From NCBI RefSeq assembly GCF_016808095.1, contig NC_068972.1, forward strand, positions 24,978,289-25,042,288: a stretch of 64,000 nucleotides of DNA. The letters run 5' to 3'. The first letter of the stretch is position 1. Each line of letters starts with the position of its first letter. The notes beneath the pieces were generated by a model that had not been told where the DNA came from, did not search any database, and saw nothing but the letters and a program-made list of their open reading frames with translations. The position numbers and the translations under genes were made by a program. Source of the stretch: Vigna angularis. Its lineage: Eukaryota; Streptophyta; Magnoliopsida; Fabales; Fabaceae. This document shows, one piece after another, positions 44,167-55,315 of the stretch.

Positions 44167-45081
44167 ATGCAATTCGGACAAGAAGTTAACTATATGGACA
44201 CTCAATTCCACCAAGGTAATTTCAACCAGTGGTGGAAACCTCACTCAAACATGGGAACAAGTCAATATGGACAAGCTGCCGGACAATTCAATAGAGTACC
44301 ACAACAACAGCAACAACCCTCTCTATCAGAAAGAATGGCTAAGATGGATGATACACTTCAACAGTTAATGCAGATGTCTGATTCTCATCATAAAAGCACT
44401 GAATCAACACTCAGAAGGATAGGGAGGCAGCTTGGTCACATACTTCAGAAGCGGGATGATTTTGGGGGCAATACGGAAGTTAACCCTAGGGAGGAATGTC
44501 AAGCCATTATCACTAGAAGTGACAAAGTTTTAGATGAGAGAAAAATAGAGAGAAAAGAAGAAAGGTTGAGTGAAAAAGAGAAAGATGTAAAGGAAGAGGA
44601 AGAAAAAGAAGAGAGAGAAAGTGAGGTTGAGAGAAAAGAAAAGGGGAAGAATTTGGAAGAAGAGAGAAAAGAAACATAAGAGGTTGAGAGAGAAAAGAAA
44701 AAAATTGAGAAAAATCTTTTGTACCCTAAGGAGTGTTCCAAGGAGGAAAAAGAGAGGGAAGAAAAGAAAAAGAGAGAGAAGGAGGATGAGAGAAAAAAGA
44801 AAGAATCATATGAAGAACCCCTTCCTCACCCAAAGAAGTATCATAGGAAGGAGAAGGAAAAATAGTTTGAGCGTTTCATGAAAATCTTCAAGAAATTGGA
44901 TATTAAAATTCCTATGATTGGGACACTGCAACAGGTTCCTGGTTATATTAAATTTCTGAAAAGATTTAACAAAAAGAAAAAAAATATCCAGAAAAGGGAA
45001 CAATTGAGGCACAAGGCAATTGTAGTGGGTCAAGCTAGTGACGTTAAAGAAGCGCTTGCTGGGAGGCAACCCAGTTTCTGA
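44167..45081 (+). pseudogene. Partial gag of the Athila-like element
   Basis: From the ATG at 44167 the frame gives an Asn/Gln-rich start (FNQWWKPHSNMG), then a coiled-coil-like MAKMDDTLQQLMQMSDSHHK and TRR...QLGHIL segment and EVNPREECQAIITRS, all typical of the C-terminal half of Athila gag. A very Lys/Glu-rich region follows, closed by TAA at 44677-44679. Shifted frames continue with KFLKRF-type sequence resembling the pre-protease region, then a piece of the conserved 3' region (46-bp repeat). The N-terminal gag domain and all enzymatic domains are missing. Confidence 0.7.
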
Positions 45082-45689
45082 TTTTTTTTTATTTTATTTA
45101 GTTGTGTGGTGTGGATTTGATTTTGTTTTGCAATAATGAAAATATCTGCTGATGGATGTTGGACAACATCTACTACGGGATGCTAAAAGGATTCATATAA
45201 CAACATCTACTGATGGATGCTGCTACGATGAATGATAGCCCATTTTTCTGAACTTTTCTTTTTAGTTGATTTAATTGTGTGGTTTTGATTTGATTTTTTT
45301 CTTTGTGTGTTTGAGTTTTTTTTAGGTTAAATGCTGCTTCCGATGGCAATAATGATAGCATCTACTAATGGATGTTGCTATGATGAGGATGATGAATGAC
45401 AACATCTACTGATGGATGCTATTATGGAAGAGGACGGTGACTAGACATCTATTGATGGATGTTAGGTGATTAGGCATCTACTGATGGATGCCGATGAAGA
45501 TGAGAAAGATTGGTATCTATTGAGGGATACCAATGAAGATAAGAAATATTAGCATCTATTGATGGATGCTATGTGATTAGACATCTACTGATGGATGTTA
45601 GTGATAACATTTACTGATGGATGCTATGATGATGAAGATGGTGTCAAGCTAGTGACGTTAAAGAAGCGCTTACTGGGAGGCAACCCAGC
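45029..45689 (+). repeat. Minisatellite of hairpin units bounded by two copies of a 46-bp repeat
   Basis: The boundary repeat (GTCAAGCTAGTGACGTTAAA through GGGAGGCAACCCAG) occurs at 45029-45074 and 45643-45688. Between them are about twelve units with the core CATCTACTGATGGATG, irregularly spaced by 18-60 bp (45142-45625). Most units are imperfect inverted repeats: arms of 6-8 bp around a loop of about 8 nt. Arms vary but stay paired in several units: GGCATC/GATGCC, GGTATC/GATACC, AGCATC/GATGCT, GACATC/GATGTT. The boundary repeat is a known conserved phrase near the 3' end of Athila-type elements in legumes, normally present once. Confidence 0.85.
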
Positions 45690-46984
45690 TTTCTAAACCT
45701 TTCTTTTTAATCAATTATTTTTTATTGTACTTTGCTTGAATGAACCACACTGCTTTGATTCAACTGTGTTGTGTTTTGTTATGAGTATTGCTTTGTGATA
45801 TTCTAGTGTATTGATTGATGTTGAGATGATGCATGATGTGCTGATATACAGGTGATGGCTCACAGTGTATGAAACAGGTGCTTGAGGTAAAACTTGATTG
45901 AAATACTAAGCAGGGTGTTTTTCTAAATTCTAGGACTTGTGAGTTTACCTGTGTGAGATTTGGGCTTCAGAGTTTTTTGTGAATAATTGCTATTACTTTG
46001 GAAGAATGAATGATTTTGCCCAAATTTTCTGTGATTGAACTACTTGCTTGCAGCTTTCATATGATCAAGGCCATCTTTTGTTGTCCCTTATTCTTTTAGC
46101 CTTCACATGAATTTTTGCAAACTGAAAAGAGAATAAATTGTTCTAACCTTTGAACCTTGAGCCTTATGTATGTTTGAAAAACCTTTTTTTTGAAAATCTT
46201 TACCTTGAGTTGAGTTGAGAACATTTGATGAGGTATTGACGAAGGTTCAAGTTTGGGGTTGCTGGAAAGATTGAGAAAGGAAAAATAAAAAGCATTGAGC
46301 TAAGCAGTGAGTACTTGAAAAGCAAAAGCAAAAGAAAAAGAAAAATGAAAAGAAAAGAAAAGAAAAGCTGAATGCAAGGGAAAGCTGGGAAAGAGAAAGA
46401 GAGTTTGTGCTTGAATGATGAAATCATAAATGTCCCTCTTAACTCAAGGATTTTGCTGACCAGAAAAACCAATTTCCTTCCTAGCCCAACCATGTTACAA
46501 GCCATAAAAAGCCCTTGTGATGAGAACTTGCTTGTGAGTTTGTTTGATTGTGGTTAAATGAAAGACAAAGTTAACTTGTGTGACATTGTGATAGCAGAGT
46601 GAAAAAGACACCAACACCTTACTATACACCTTTGAGTTGAGTGATACACTTTTGAGTGCTTGAGTGATACACTTTTGAGTACTTGAGTGAAACACTTTCC
46701 TTGGTGAGGAGTAGTTCTTTGAATTTCTAATTACATCTTTGCTTGGTTGATTAATCATTCTTAAGGATAGCATCTATTGAATTATATGAGCATCACATTG
46801 ATTTTGATTGGATTAAGACATCTGCACATCTTGACTGACATCCTTATGCTAAGTTGATAAAAGTGATTTCTTGTCCTGAAAGAAAAGGGTTTTGAAAAAT
46901 GTTGAATCATTGTAGTAATTGTTCTGAAAAGCTGAGTTACAATCTGTTTTGCTTGAGGACAAGCAAAGTTCTAAGTTTGAGGTT

Positions 46985-48163
46985 GTGATAATAGTTGAAA
47001 ATACTGTTATCTGTGATGTAATTTTGATACTAAATGCACCCTTTTCTACTTAGAAACTTGCTTGAAATCACCTTTTCTACTTAGAAACTTGCTTGAAATC
47101 ATGATTTTATGTTAAGTTGTGTAAATAAGAGAGTTGAGGTTGAACATAATGATTTTACGACTAAATTCCCTTGTTTTAGTAGGTCAATGAAGTGATTTGG
47201 AAGAGGAGTCAAAGTATGAAGGAGTCGGAACTCAAGGAGCAAGCAGAACTGTAGAAAAAGAGAAAAAAAACGCAGTGCTGAAAAAATCCGCGAGGCTTGG
47301 GCGCCCCTCAGGGAGGCTTGAGCGCCAAAAGTGCACCGCACACCGCCTGGGCGCCCCTTTTGGGCGCTTAAGCGCCAGAAAGTACCGTTCGACGCCCGGG
47401 CGCCCCACTTAGGGCGCTTGAGCGCCAGCGACATGGTCGGACTTCGTTTCTGTTCTGTTTTCGTTCTATCTAAAGGACCCAGACATCCTAGATTTTGTAT
47501 CTTTGGCAGGAGGAGCGCAACAGCAAACTCTTTCAGTCTCTAGAGGCAGATTTGGATGCGGGAGCTTCCATCATCAACTTTTAGGGTTTTTCTATCTCAT
47601 TCTTCTCCATTATTCATGTAGTTTCATCATGTCTATGGTGAACTAAACACTATTTGTTGTTGGGGGTATGAGTCTTGTTGAATTACTCCCAAGAGTAATA
47701 TTTCTCAAGGATGAGGGTATGAGTCTTGGTCTTTTTAAAGCTCTTGATCTTCACATTTAATTACTAGGAATGCTAAGAATTGCATGAACTAGTGATTAAG
47801 GACATACTTATTTCGCCGAGGGATCGGGTTTAAGCTATTTAGTGAGTGACGTTAACATTAATGCATAAAGAAGAATTCTTACATACATGAGAGTGAACTT
47901 GGTGAAATCTAACCCCAACAACCTACTCATCTCATATTAAAAACAACATACGTTCATCACTGTGCTATTCTGCTATTGATCAAACTGCATTCATATTTAA
48001 TTTTCGATCTTTGCATCTGAAACCAATGATCTCGTTTTCTTTAAGTCTTAATTAATCGAGTTATCACACGATTGTCTAGTGCCGAGAGTCTCTTGGGATA
48101 CGATACTTGGTCTTACCATTTTATATTACTTGTGCGATTCGGTACACTTGTTGATCCATCAAC
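46985..48163 (+). repeat. 3' LTR of the Athila-like element
   Basis: 1179 bp. Compared with the 5' LTR it lacks about 175 bp and has a 36-bp tandem duplication near its start (TTTTCTACTTAGAAACTTGC twice, 47040-47100). It keeps more CpG in the GGGCGC patches. Confidence 0.88.
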
Positions 48164-51100
48164 GGATTGCAGGAAAGGAGGTTCAGATACTGCTTGACAG
48201 TGGCAGCAATGATAATTTCTTGCAACCTAAACTGGCCAAGTTTCTTAAGTTACCGGTGGAACCTGCTTCAGGTCTTCAAGTGTTAGTTGGTAATGTAAAC
48301 ACCTTATCAACTGAGGGCAAGATTTCCGAGCTGCAAGTACAGGTGCAGGGTCAGATTCTCAACCTACCTATGTATTTACTACCAGTTTCTGGTGCTGATT
48401 TGGTTTTAGGGGCAGCCTGGCTCGTTACCTTGGGGCCACACATTGCTGATTATAGCTCATTGACCATTAAATTTTACAAAGATAAAAAACTGGTGACATT
48501 AGTTGGTGAAACACAGAAACCTATTGGGTTAACACAATTCAATCAGTTGAAGCGCTTGAGCCACACCCAGAGCATTGCTGAGATATTTACTCTGGAACTA
48601 TGCTCCACTTTTACTTTCCAAGACCATTGGCCAAACTGTCTTCAGAATATGGATCCGGAGATAGCACTCTTAGTATATACTTATAGAGGAATATTTGCTA
48701 AACTTGTTGGATTGCCTCCTCCAAGATCTCAGGATCATAAAATTCCCTTAATCCATGGTAGTGATGCAGTGAAAGTCAGACCCTATAAATACCCATACAG
48801 TCAAAAACAACAAATAGAGATCATGGTGCAAGAGATGCTTCATAAAGGGATAATTACTCCAAGTTCAAGTCCTTTTTCTTCTTCAATAATTTTGGTCAAG
48901 AAAAAAGATGCAACATGGAGATTTTGTACTGATTATAGGGCCTGAATGTCATCATAGTGAAGGATAGCTTCCCAATTCCCACTATAGAAGAACTTTTGGA
49001 TGAATTGTTCGGAGCTAAGTATTTTTCTAAGCTGGATTTGTGAGCTGGTTATCATCAAATTCTGGTGAATGAAGAAGATCGATACAAAACAGCCTTTAAA
49101 ACTCATCAAGGCCATTATGAGTGGTTAGCTATGCCATTTGGGTTAACCAACGCTCTTGCAACATTTCAGAACCTAATGAATGACATATTCCAAGGGCTAT
49201 TGAGGAAATCAGTTTTGGTGTTCTTTGATGATATATTGGTCTATAGTCCATCTTGGTCAGCCCACTTGCATCATTTACAACAAGTCTTGCAGATTCTTGA
49301 GGATCATGTGTTGTATGCAAAACTGTCAAAATGTTCATTTGGGCTAGAACAAATTGACTATTTGGGACATATTGTTTCTAGCAGTGGAGGGCAAATGGAA
49401 GCCAACAAGGTTAAAGCTGTGTTGTAGTGGCCTGTGCCAAAAACTATTAAACAACTCAGAGGGTTCTTAGGTCTCACAGGATATTATAGACGGTTTATTA
49501 GAGGATATGCAACAATTGCTAATCCTTTAACAAACTTATTAGATAAGGATAACTTTAAATGGTCAAATGAAGCATCTAATGCTTTTCTGTCCTTGAAACT
49601 GGCCATTACCACCGCACCAGTGTTTCTAAACCATTTGTGCTTGAGATTGACGCATCCGGGTCAGGAATTGGTGCAGTCCTAAGCCAGGACAGACACCCTA
49701 TTGTCTTCTTTTCAAAGAAATTGTCCCCCAGATTAGCCAAGCAGTCAACCTATACACGTGAATTTTATGCTATAACCGAAGCCATTGCTAAGTTTAGGCA
49801 TTATCTGTTGGGTCACAAGTTCATAATTCGAATTGATCCAAAGAGTTTGAAATCAGTCATGGACCAATCCTCCCCGAGCAGCAGGCTTGGCTGCACAAAT
49901 TTTTGGGATATGACTTCACTATTGAATACAAACCAGGGAAGGAAAATTTAGTTGTTGATGCACTTTCAAGATCATTCTTCATGGCTTGTTCTCATGTCAA
50001 TAATGATCTAATACCAAAGATTCAAGTAGCCTTACCTTCAGATCCAGAGCTGAACTCCATTATTGCTAATTGTTCTCAAGGGCAACTGGTTCATCCTCAT
50101 TACTCTTGGCTAGGTGGAGTATTATATTGGAAAGAACGAATTTTAGTTCCAAATGAGCCAGTAATCAGAAACCAAATTCTCAGTGAATATCACTCATCTC
50201 CAATTGGCGGTTACTCTGGTATTGCCAGAACAATGACAAGAGTTTCAGCTCAATTCTTTTGGAAGAATATGCACAAAGACATTACCGCTTTTGTCCAACA
50301 GTGCATGGTCTACCAACAAGCCAAAACTTCAACAACCTTACCTGCAGGATTGTTGCAGCCCTTACTAATTCCTCACCAAATTTGGGAAGACATCACCATG
50401 GACTTCATAGTTGGGTTGCCACCATCTGAAGGATTTACAATCATCCTCGTGATTTTCGGTAGATTATCTAAGTATGCACATTTTGCACCACTCAAGTCTG
50501 ATTTCAATAGCAAAAAAGTAGCATAAGTGTTTCTCTCTACAGTGGTCAAACTTCATGGGTTTCCAAATTCAATTGTGTCCGATAGAGACAAGGTCTTCAC
50601 TAGCTCCTTTTGGCAACATCTTCTTAAGTGGAACCAAATTAAACCTTAGCACTGCTTACCACCCTCAATCTGATGGCCAATCTGAGGTGGTAAACAAATG
50701 CTTAGAAATGTACTTGAGATGCTTTACTTATGAAAATCCCAAAGCTTGGCTCAAATTTCTACCTTGGGTGGAATTTTGGTACAATACCTCATATCATCAC
50801 AATACTCAAATGAAACCTTTCGGGATAGTTTATGACAGAGATCCACCAACACTTCTCATGTATCAGTACTCATCAATAGATCCCCCTTCAATCCAAGAAA
50901 TGTTGCAACAAAGAGATACTATTTTGGCTCAATTAAAGTTGAATTTTCTTAAGGCCCAGGAAAGGATGAAGAAATATGCAAATCAGAAGAGAGTTCATCG
51001 GGAATTTGAGGTTGGTGATTCGGTGTTGGTTAAGTTACATCCATATAGACAACACTCTGTGGCTTTGCGCAAGAATAAAAAGTTAGGCCTCCGATATTTT

Positions 51101-51460
51101 GGATCTTTTCCTATTATGCAGAAAATTGGCACAGTTGCTTACAAACTTCTTTCGCCTCATCATGCGAAAATACATCTCATTTTTCACGTTTCTCAGCTAA
51201 AACTATTTAAGGGAGCGACTGATGTTGTTTATGTTCCCTTGCCTCTAACGACAACTATAGAAGGTCCTATTTTAACACCATTCAAAGTGCTCAGGCAGAG
51301 GGAAATTATCAGAGGTGCAACCACAATCCCTCAGATACTGGTCCAGTGGGAAGGCTTAGGAGAACATGAAGCAACTTGGGAAGACAAGGCAGACATAGTT
51401 GCAGGTTATCCAGAGTTTAACCTTGAGGACAAGGTTTGTTTTAAAGGGGGAGCATTGTAA
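48164..51460 (+). pseudogene. Pol of the chromodomain gypsy element (protease, RT, RNase H, integrase, chromodomain), disabled
   Basis: In order: retropepsin with the LDSGSN active-site triad (about 48195); reverse transcriptase from KVRPYKYPYSQKQQIE (about 48774), with the FFDD catalytic motif near 49223; RNase H with [15 protein letters not shown] (about 49640); integrase from about 50170, with the zinc finger altered (CMVYQQAK has Tyr where Cys is expected), and core motifs MDFIVGLP and YHPQSDGQSE; chromodomain-like VQWEGLGEHEATWEDK near 51340-51390. Damage: frameshifts near 48942, 49620, 49875 and 50630, and in-frame stops at about 49040, 49425 and 50524. The frame ends at 51460, inside the first bases of the 3' LTR. 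As an autonomous element it is dead. Confidence 0.9.
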
Positions 51461-51902
51461 CAATAGCAAATGATGAGAAGGGTCATAGGAGGGAATTTAA
51501 GGCAGAATGCAAGGACAAAAGAGTCAAGAAGCTGAAGAAAATGTTGAGGCCAGCAGACACAACCAAGGACAAGTGGCACCACCTCATGAAGATGGCGTTG
51601 AAGGAAAGGAGAAACGTGTGAGGCAACCAAATGCACGTTTGAAAGGGTATCTTTGGGAATGAAATTAGTTATATAGCAGAGGGTGGGGTAGGAGAGAGGT
51701 GGACAATGATTGAATAGTCTTCTCTCTTTCTCTGGATGTATTCTTTATGTTGCTGACTATTGTCAGAGGTAACACATTATACCTTGTGCTCTTTTCAATT
51801 TAAAGGCAAACACCGACCCTTAGTCAATGGTTTTCCTGGTGCATTCGATCTCGGTGCTTATTTTCTATGCTTATCATATTGCATATATTACTATATATTA
51901 CA
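51456..51902 (+). repeat. 3' LTR of the gypsy element (intact, 447 bp)
   Basis: Starts TGTAACAATAGC directly after the polypurine tract and ends TATTACA. It shows the uninterrupted version of the site where the CACTA element entered the 5' LTR. Confidence 0.9.
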
Positions 51903-53364
51903 CTAACATGCATCAATACCACTTCTTCTGTGGATCTCAAACAGAAGATATGATGATTCTCAAAAACAAAATAAATGTAATTAGTACACCTAACGTTCAA
52001 TTGAATTGTATACTTACGTTTATATCATTTTGGTATAAAAAAATAACATATATGCAAATATTATGCACAAGAAATTGTATTTTTTTCATTTTCTTTTTTT
52101 ATTACAATACCTTTAAGTATGAATTTTGACATCTCAGTTATGTTAATTTATAAAATTCATCAATACTAATAATAAAAATAATAATAATAATAATAAAAAT
52201 AAAAATAAAAATAATATTTAAAATCACATTTAATATATTTAAATATGTTAAATTATATTAAATTATTAAATTAAATTAAATACTTATTAAAATTAAATAA
52301 AAAGCAAAATTTTAAAAAAAATTCTTAATCGGATATCCATATCCGATTGATATATTATCGGATTTTTAAATCTATTAACAAATTTTAAATTTTAATAATT
52401 ATTTAATTAAACTAATATTTTAATATAATATAATATATTTAAATATTTTTAATTGATTTTGAATACTATTTTTATTTTTATTATTATTACTTTTATTTTA
52501 GTTATTTTATTTTACTTTTTTAATAAAATTATTATAAAATATAAATAATATTTTAATAGTTATTAAATTAGAAAAGTATAATAAATAATATTATTATTTT
52601 TAATTAAATTAAATATTTATTAAATTTTAAATAAAAAGCTATTAACATATTTTACTGTATCCAATAAATAAGTTTTTAAAAATTTTGTTTTTATTTAAAA
52701 TTTAATATCTGTTTAATTTATTGTAATATTTTAATATAATTTAATATATTTGAATATATTAAATCAAATTTTATATTATTGTTATTATTATTTTATTTTT
52801 TAATTTTATCATTATTACTTTTATTTTAGTTATTTGATTTTTATTTATTTAATATAACTATTATTATAATATAAATCATATTTTAATAATTATTAAAATA
52901 TAAAATTATATTAAATAATATTTAAATTTTATATTAAATTATTATTAAAATGGTGCAGAGAAATTTTAATAAGAAAAAAAAATGAAAAGATATTTATTAA
53001 AGTGTCTTTAATAAGGAGAAAAAAACAAAAATATATTTATTAAGAAATAGAATTTTTAGAAAAGTTAAAGATCAAATATCATAAGGTTAAAAATGAAATT
53101 TTTGAAGATGTAGGAAGAGAGGTTGGAGCTGTAGAATGAACCACTCACATATATATTGCCCCACAAATCGAGAAGCTATGAAGTTCACCGATCACCATGT
53201 GCCACCGGTCCATGTGACTGACCACCATTCTGCACGCTTCGGGGTAGGCACAGTCGCATGCACAGCAAAAGTTCTGCTCCTCACAGTAATCATCAATACA
53301 TCCCCGACAACTATTTTGGTCCACAAGTTCTAATCTCAATGCTTTCATTTGACATAGTCTCGAC
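51903..53364. other. Very AT-rich low-complexity DNA; small Cys-rich minus-strand ORF at its right end
   Basis: From about 52140 to 52990 the sequence is almost entirely A/T with ATT and TTA runs; one GGATATCCATATCC palindrome sits near 52330. A 67-codon minus ORF at 53145-53348 encodes a Cys-rich stretch (CRGCIDDYCEEQNFCCACDC) that looks protein-like, as if it were a piece of a zinc-binding exon. I could not assign it to a family. No other coding signal. Confidence 0.5.
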
Positions 53365-53825
53365 TGTTCGATTCGTAATAAATTTAAATGTATTATCTAT
53401 TGGAGTTTTTATCGGTAGTTAATATATTATCACTTAAAGTTTTATGTATAGTTAAAATGTATTACTTATTGAAATTTAATGGATAGTTAATATACTTCTC
53501 GTTTGAGTCTTAGGAATAATCTCGTTTTTGTTTCATTTGAATACAATAGTTAAGAATATGTTTATAAATTATATTGTTGTTGATTGCATAAACAAAAACA
53601 ATAACATACTTAAATACGATTTTTCACAAGAGAGATTTATTTATCTATAAATTAGAATCAACGCTAGAAGGTTTGAGTGTCTAAGTGTTTGAAAAAAAAA
53701 GAGAGAAAGTGAGATAGTAAATCTTATAAAGAGTGTGTCGTTGTTCAAATTGACAAAGGCAAGCAATTATAACAATTTGAGTCGCCATATGAAGTCTCTT
53801 CTTAACTTCCAAGACAATTTGGGAG

Positions 53826-54840
53826 GTGATGAAAAACGGTTATGAAGAATTAACAAACACCACAAATTGGTTGAATGTCCAAATGAATGCATTGAAAGCA
53901 TGGCCTATGAAGGATAGGGCTGCTTTGTACATACTGTATTCAGTTGTTTATAAATTCAAATTTGAGAATTTCGCAAGTGTGAAATCTTTAAAAGAAGCAT
54001 GGGATACACTATAGAAGACTTATTAGGGGGATGATTGAGTCTTCAACTTCAAACACTTAGGAGCAAGTTGAAGTGCATGAAGATGAAGAAGACTTAAGGA
54101 ATAGTTGAGTACATAACTTGAGTAGAAATCATGGTAAACCAACTTGGCAGAAATGGAGAGACACTACCTACTAGCCAAGTTGTGGAGAAAATCTTGAAGT
54201 GGTTAACCGACAACTTTGAGAATGTGGTGCGCACGATTGATCTAAGGACTTGTCAACACTAAGAGCTCATCAAATCTCTTTAGGCGCACAAAGTAAAAGA
54301 AAAAGAAGTGGGAGCCACTTGATCAATTACTCCAAACAAATATATTAACTAAAATCATAACACTCAAGGTAGAGGACAAGACCAAGGAGGTATAGGAAGT
54401 GGTTCTGGTGGTAGAAGTTGAAGACAAGAAAAAGAGAAAGAATAATCCAGCAAAAAAAAGTAATGCGAAAGAGTACGAGATCCATGAAGAGGAGATCGAT
54501 AAATAAACTCAAATATTGAGTGCTTTGAATGTGGCAAATATGACCATGCAAAGGAGTGCTACTTGGACAAGTGTTTAGTTGTGTCGATCCAAGAATGGAA
54601 GAGAAGAAACAAGCAACTTTCTCACATATGATGTTGAAGAGAAAAATACTATGTTGTTAATGATGCAAAAGTTGGAAATTGGTCTAAGTTCAGGGACCAT
54701 TCATACAATGCTTGGAGTCGTTCTTAACATGGGTAATAGCTTGGGCACCAAGTACATAGAACTGAACAACTTAGTAAGATATTTGAGTTTCTCAGGTAAC
54801 CTAGTAAGGCGCATGGATATCTCAATAGCCCCGTAAGGGC
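53826..54840 (+). pseudogene. Copia gag remnant (UBN2-type) with zinc knuckle
   Basis: Starts in NGYEELTNTTNWLNVQMNAL and continues MKDRAALYILYS, SLKEAWDTL (stop 54012-54014), then in broken frames VNQLGRNGETLPTSQVVEKI and WLTDNFENVV, which are the hallmarks of copia gag. A CFECGKYDHAKECY zinc-knuckle-like motif follows near 54520-54560, then TYDVEEKNTMLLMM. Several stops and shifts. Gag would normally package the element RNA; this one cannot. Confidence 0.78.
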
Positions 54841-55315
54841 TATGGAGAGTTCGATAGAGCACACAAATAACTTGGTAGGGAGCCCAGGTAGCTTAGTGGA
54901 ACATTTAAATATCATGAATAAGCCAATGGAGTAAGTGGAGGGCTTGAATAACTAGATGATGCGTATGGAAAGCTCAATGATGCATCTATACAACTCATAT
55001 ATCTCAAACATGTACAAATACGAGCTTGTTATTCAAAGGTTAACTTGCAAAAGGTGATTTGCAACATAGAACAGAAAAAGGAGGTTACAGACAATGCAAT
55101 CTTACATGCAAGCTTATAGAAACAAGCAAGTTTTGCATAAGTGACGCTTGAAACTTGAGCAAGATGTTTCAAGATTGCAAGAATAGTTGCAAGCTAAGAA
55201 ATATCTTTGAGTTGCATTGAATGAGAAGTGGTGACTTAAAATAGATGAAGAGATCAATGCGATTAAGCATAAAAATACATGAGCGTGGTTTGATCTTTGA
55301 AAAGGAGCTCGATCT

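Larger units (their letters stand above)
42683..48163 (+). mobile_element. Athila-like LTR retrotransposon lacking pol, 5.5 kb, nested in the gypsy element (TSD GGATT)
   Basis: LTRs at 42683-43989 (1307 bp) and 46985-48163 (1179 bp) are highly similar. A degenerate tRNA-Asp-type primer site (TGGCACGGTTGTCGGGGA, 43997-44014) follows the first LTR, and a GAGGACAAGCAAAG...GAGGTT polypurine region precedes the second. Flanking GGATT at 42678-42682 and 48164-48168 is the target duplication; removing the element restores the host gag-protease frame exactly. The internal region is only 3.0 kb: a partial gag (44167-45081), then repeats and a minisatellite, with no reverse transcriptase or integrase. 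It would depend on another element's enzymes. Confidence 0.9.
36323..51902 (+). mobile_element. Ty3/gypsy chromodomain retrotransposon, 15.6 kb including two nested insertions
   Basis: The 5' LTR (36323-36530 plus 41368-41606) and 3' LTR (51456-51902) are each about 447 bp once the CACTA insertion is removed, and share most of their sequence. The primer site follows at 41607 (TTGGTGCTTTCATT), then gag, protease, reverse transcriptase, RNase H, integrase, a C-terminal chromodomain, and a polypurine tract (AAAGGGGGAG, 51443-51452) just before the 3' LTR. Short LTRs and the chromodomain point to a chromovirus, perhaps the Reina clade. Without the inserts the element is about 5.3 kb. It has many stops and frameshifts. 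Outer flanks (CCACA, 36318-36322; CTAAC, 51903-51907) do not form a clear 5-bp duplication. Confidence 0.9.

Noticed and set aside
44499..44881. Lys/Glu-rich and Ser/Phe-rich ORFs on both strands
   Set aside because: They come from the purine-rich part of the gag remnant and its complement; no independent gene is supported.
45142..45625. Possible CRISPR-like array of regularly spaced repeats
   Set aside because: Plant nuclear context, irregular spacing, degenerate units and location inside a retrotransposon; it is a minisatellite.
36318..51907. 5-bp target duplication of the chromodomain gypsy element
   Set aside because: CCACA and CTAAC do not match well enough; the outer flanks may have mutated or recombined.
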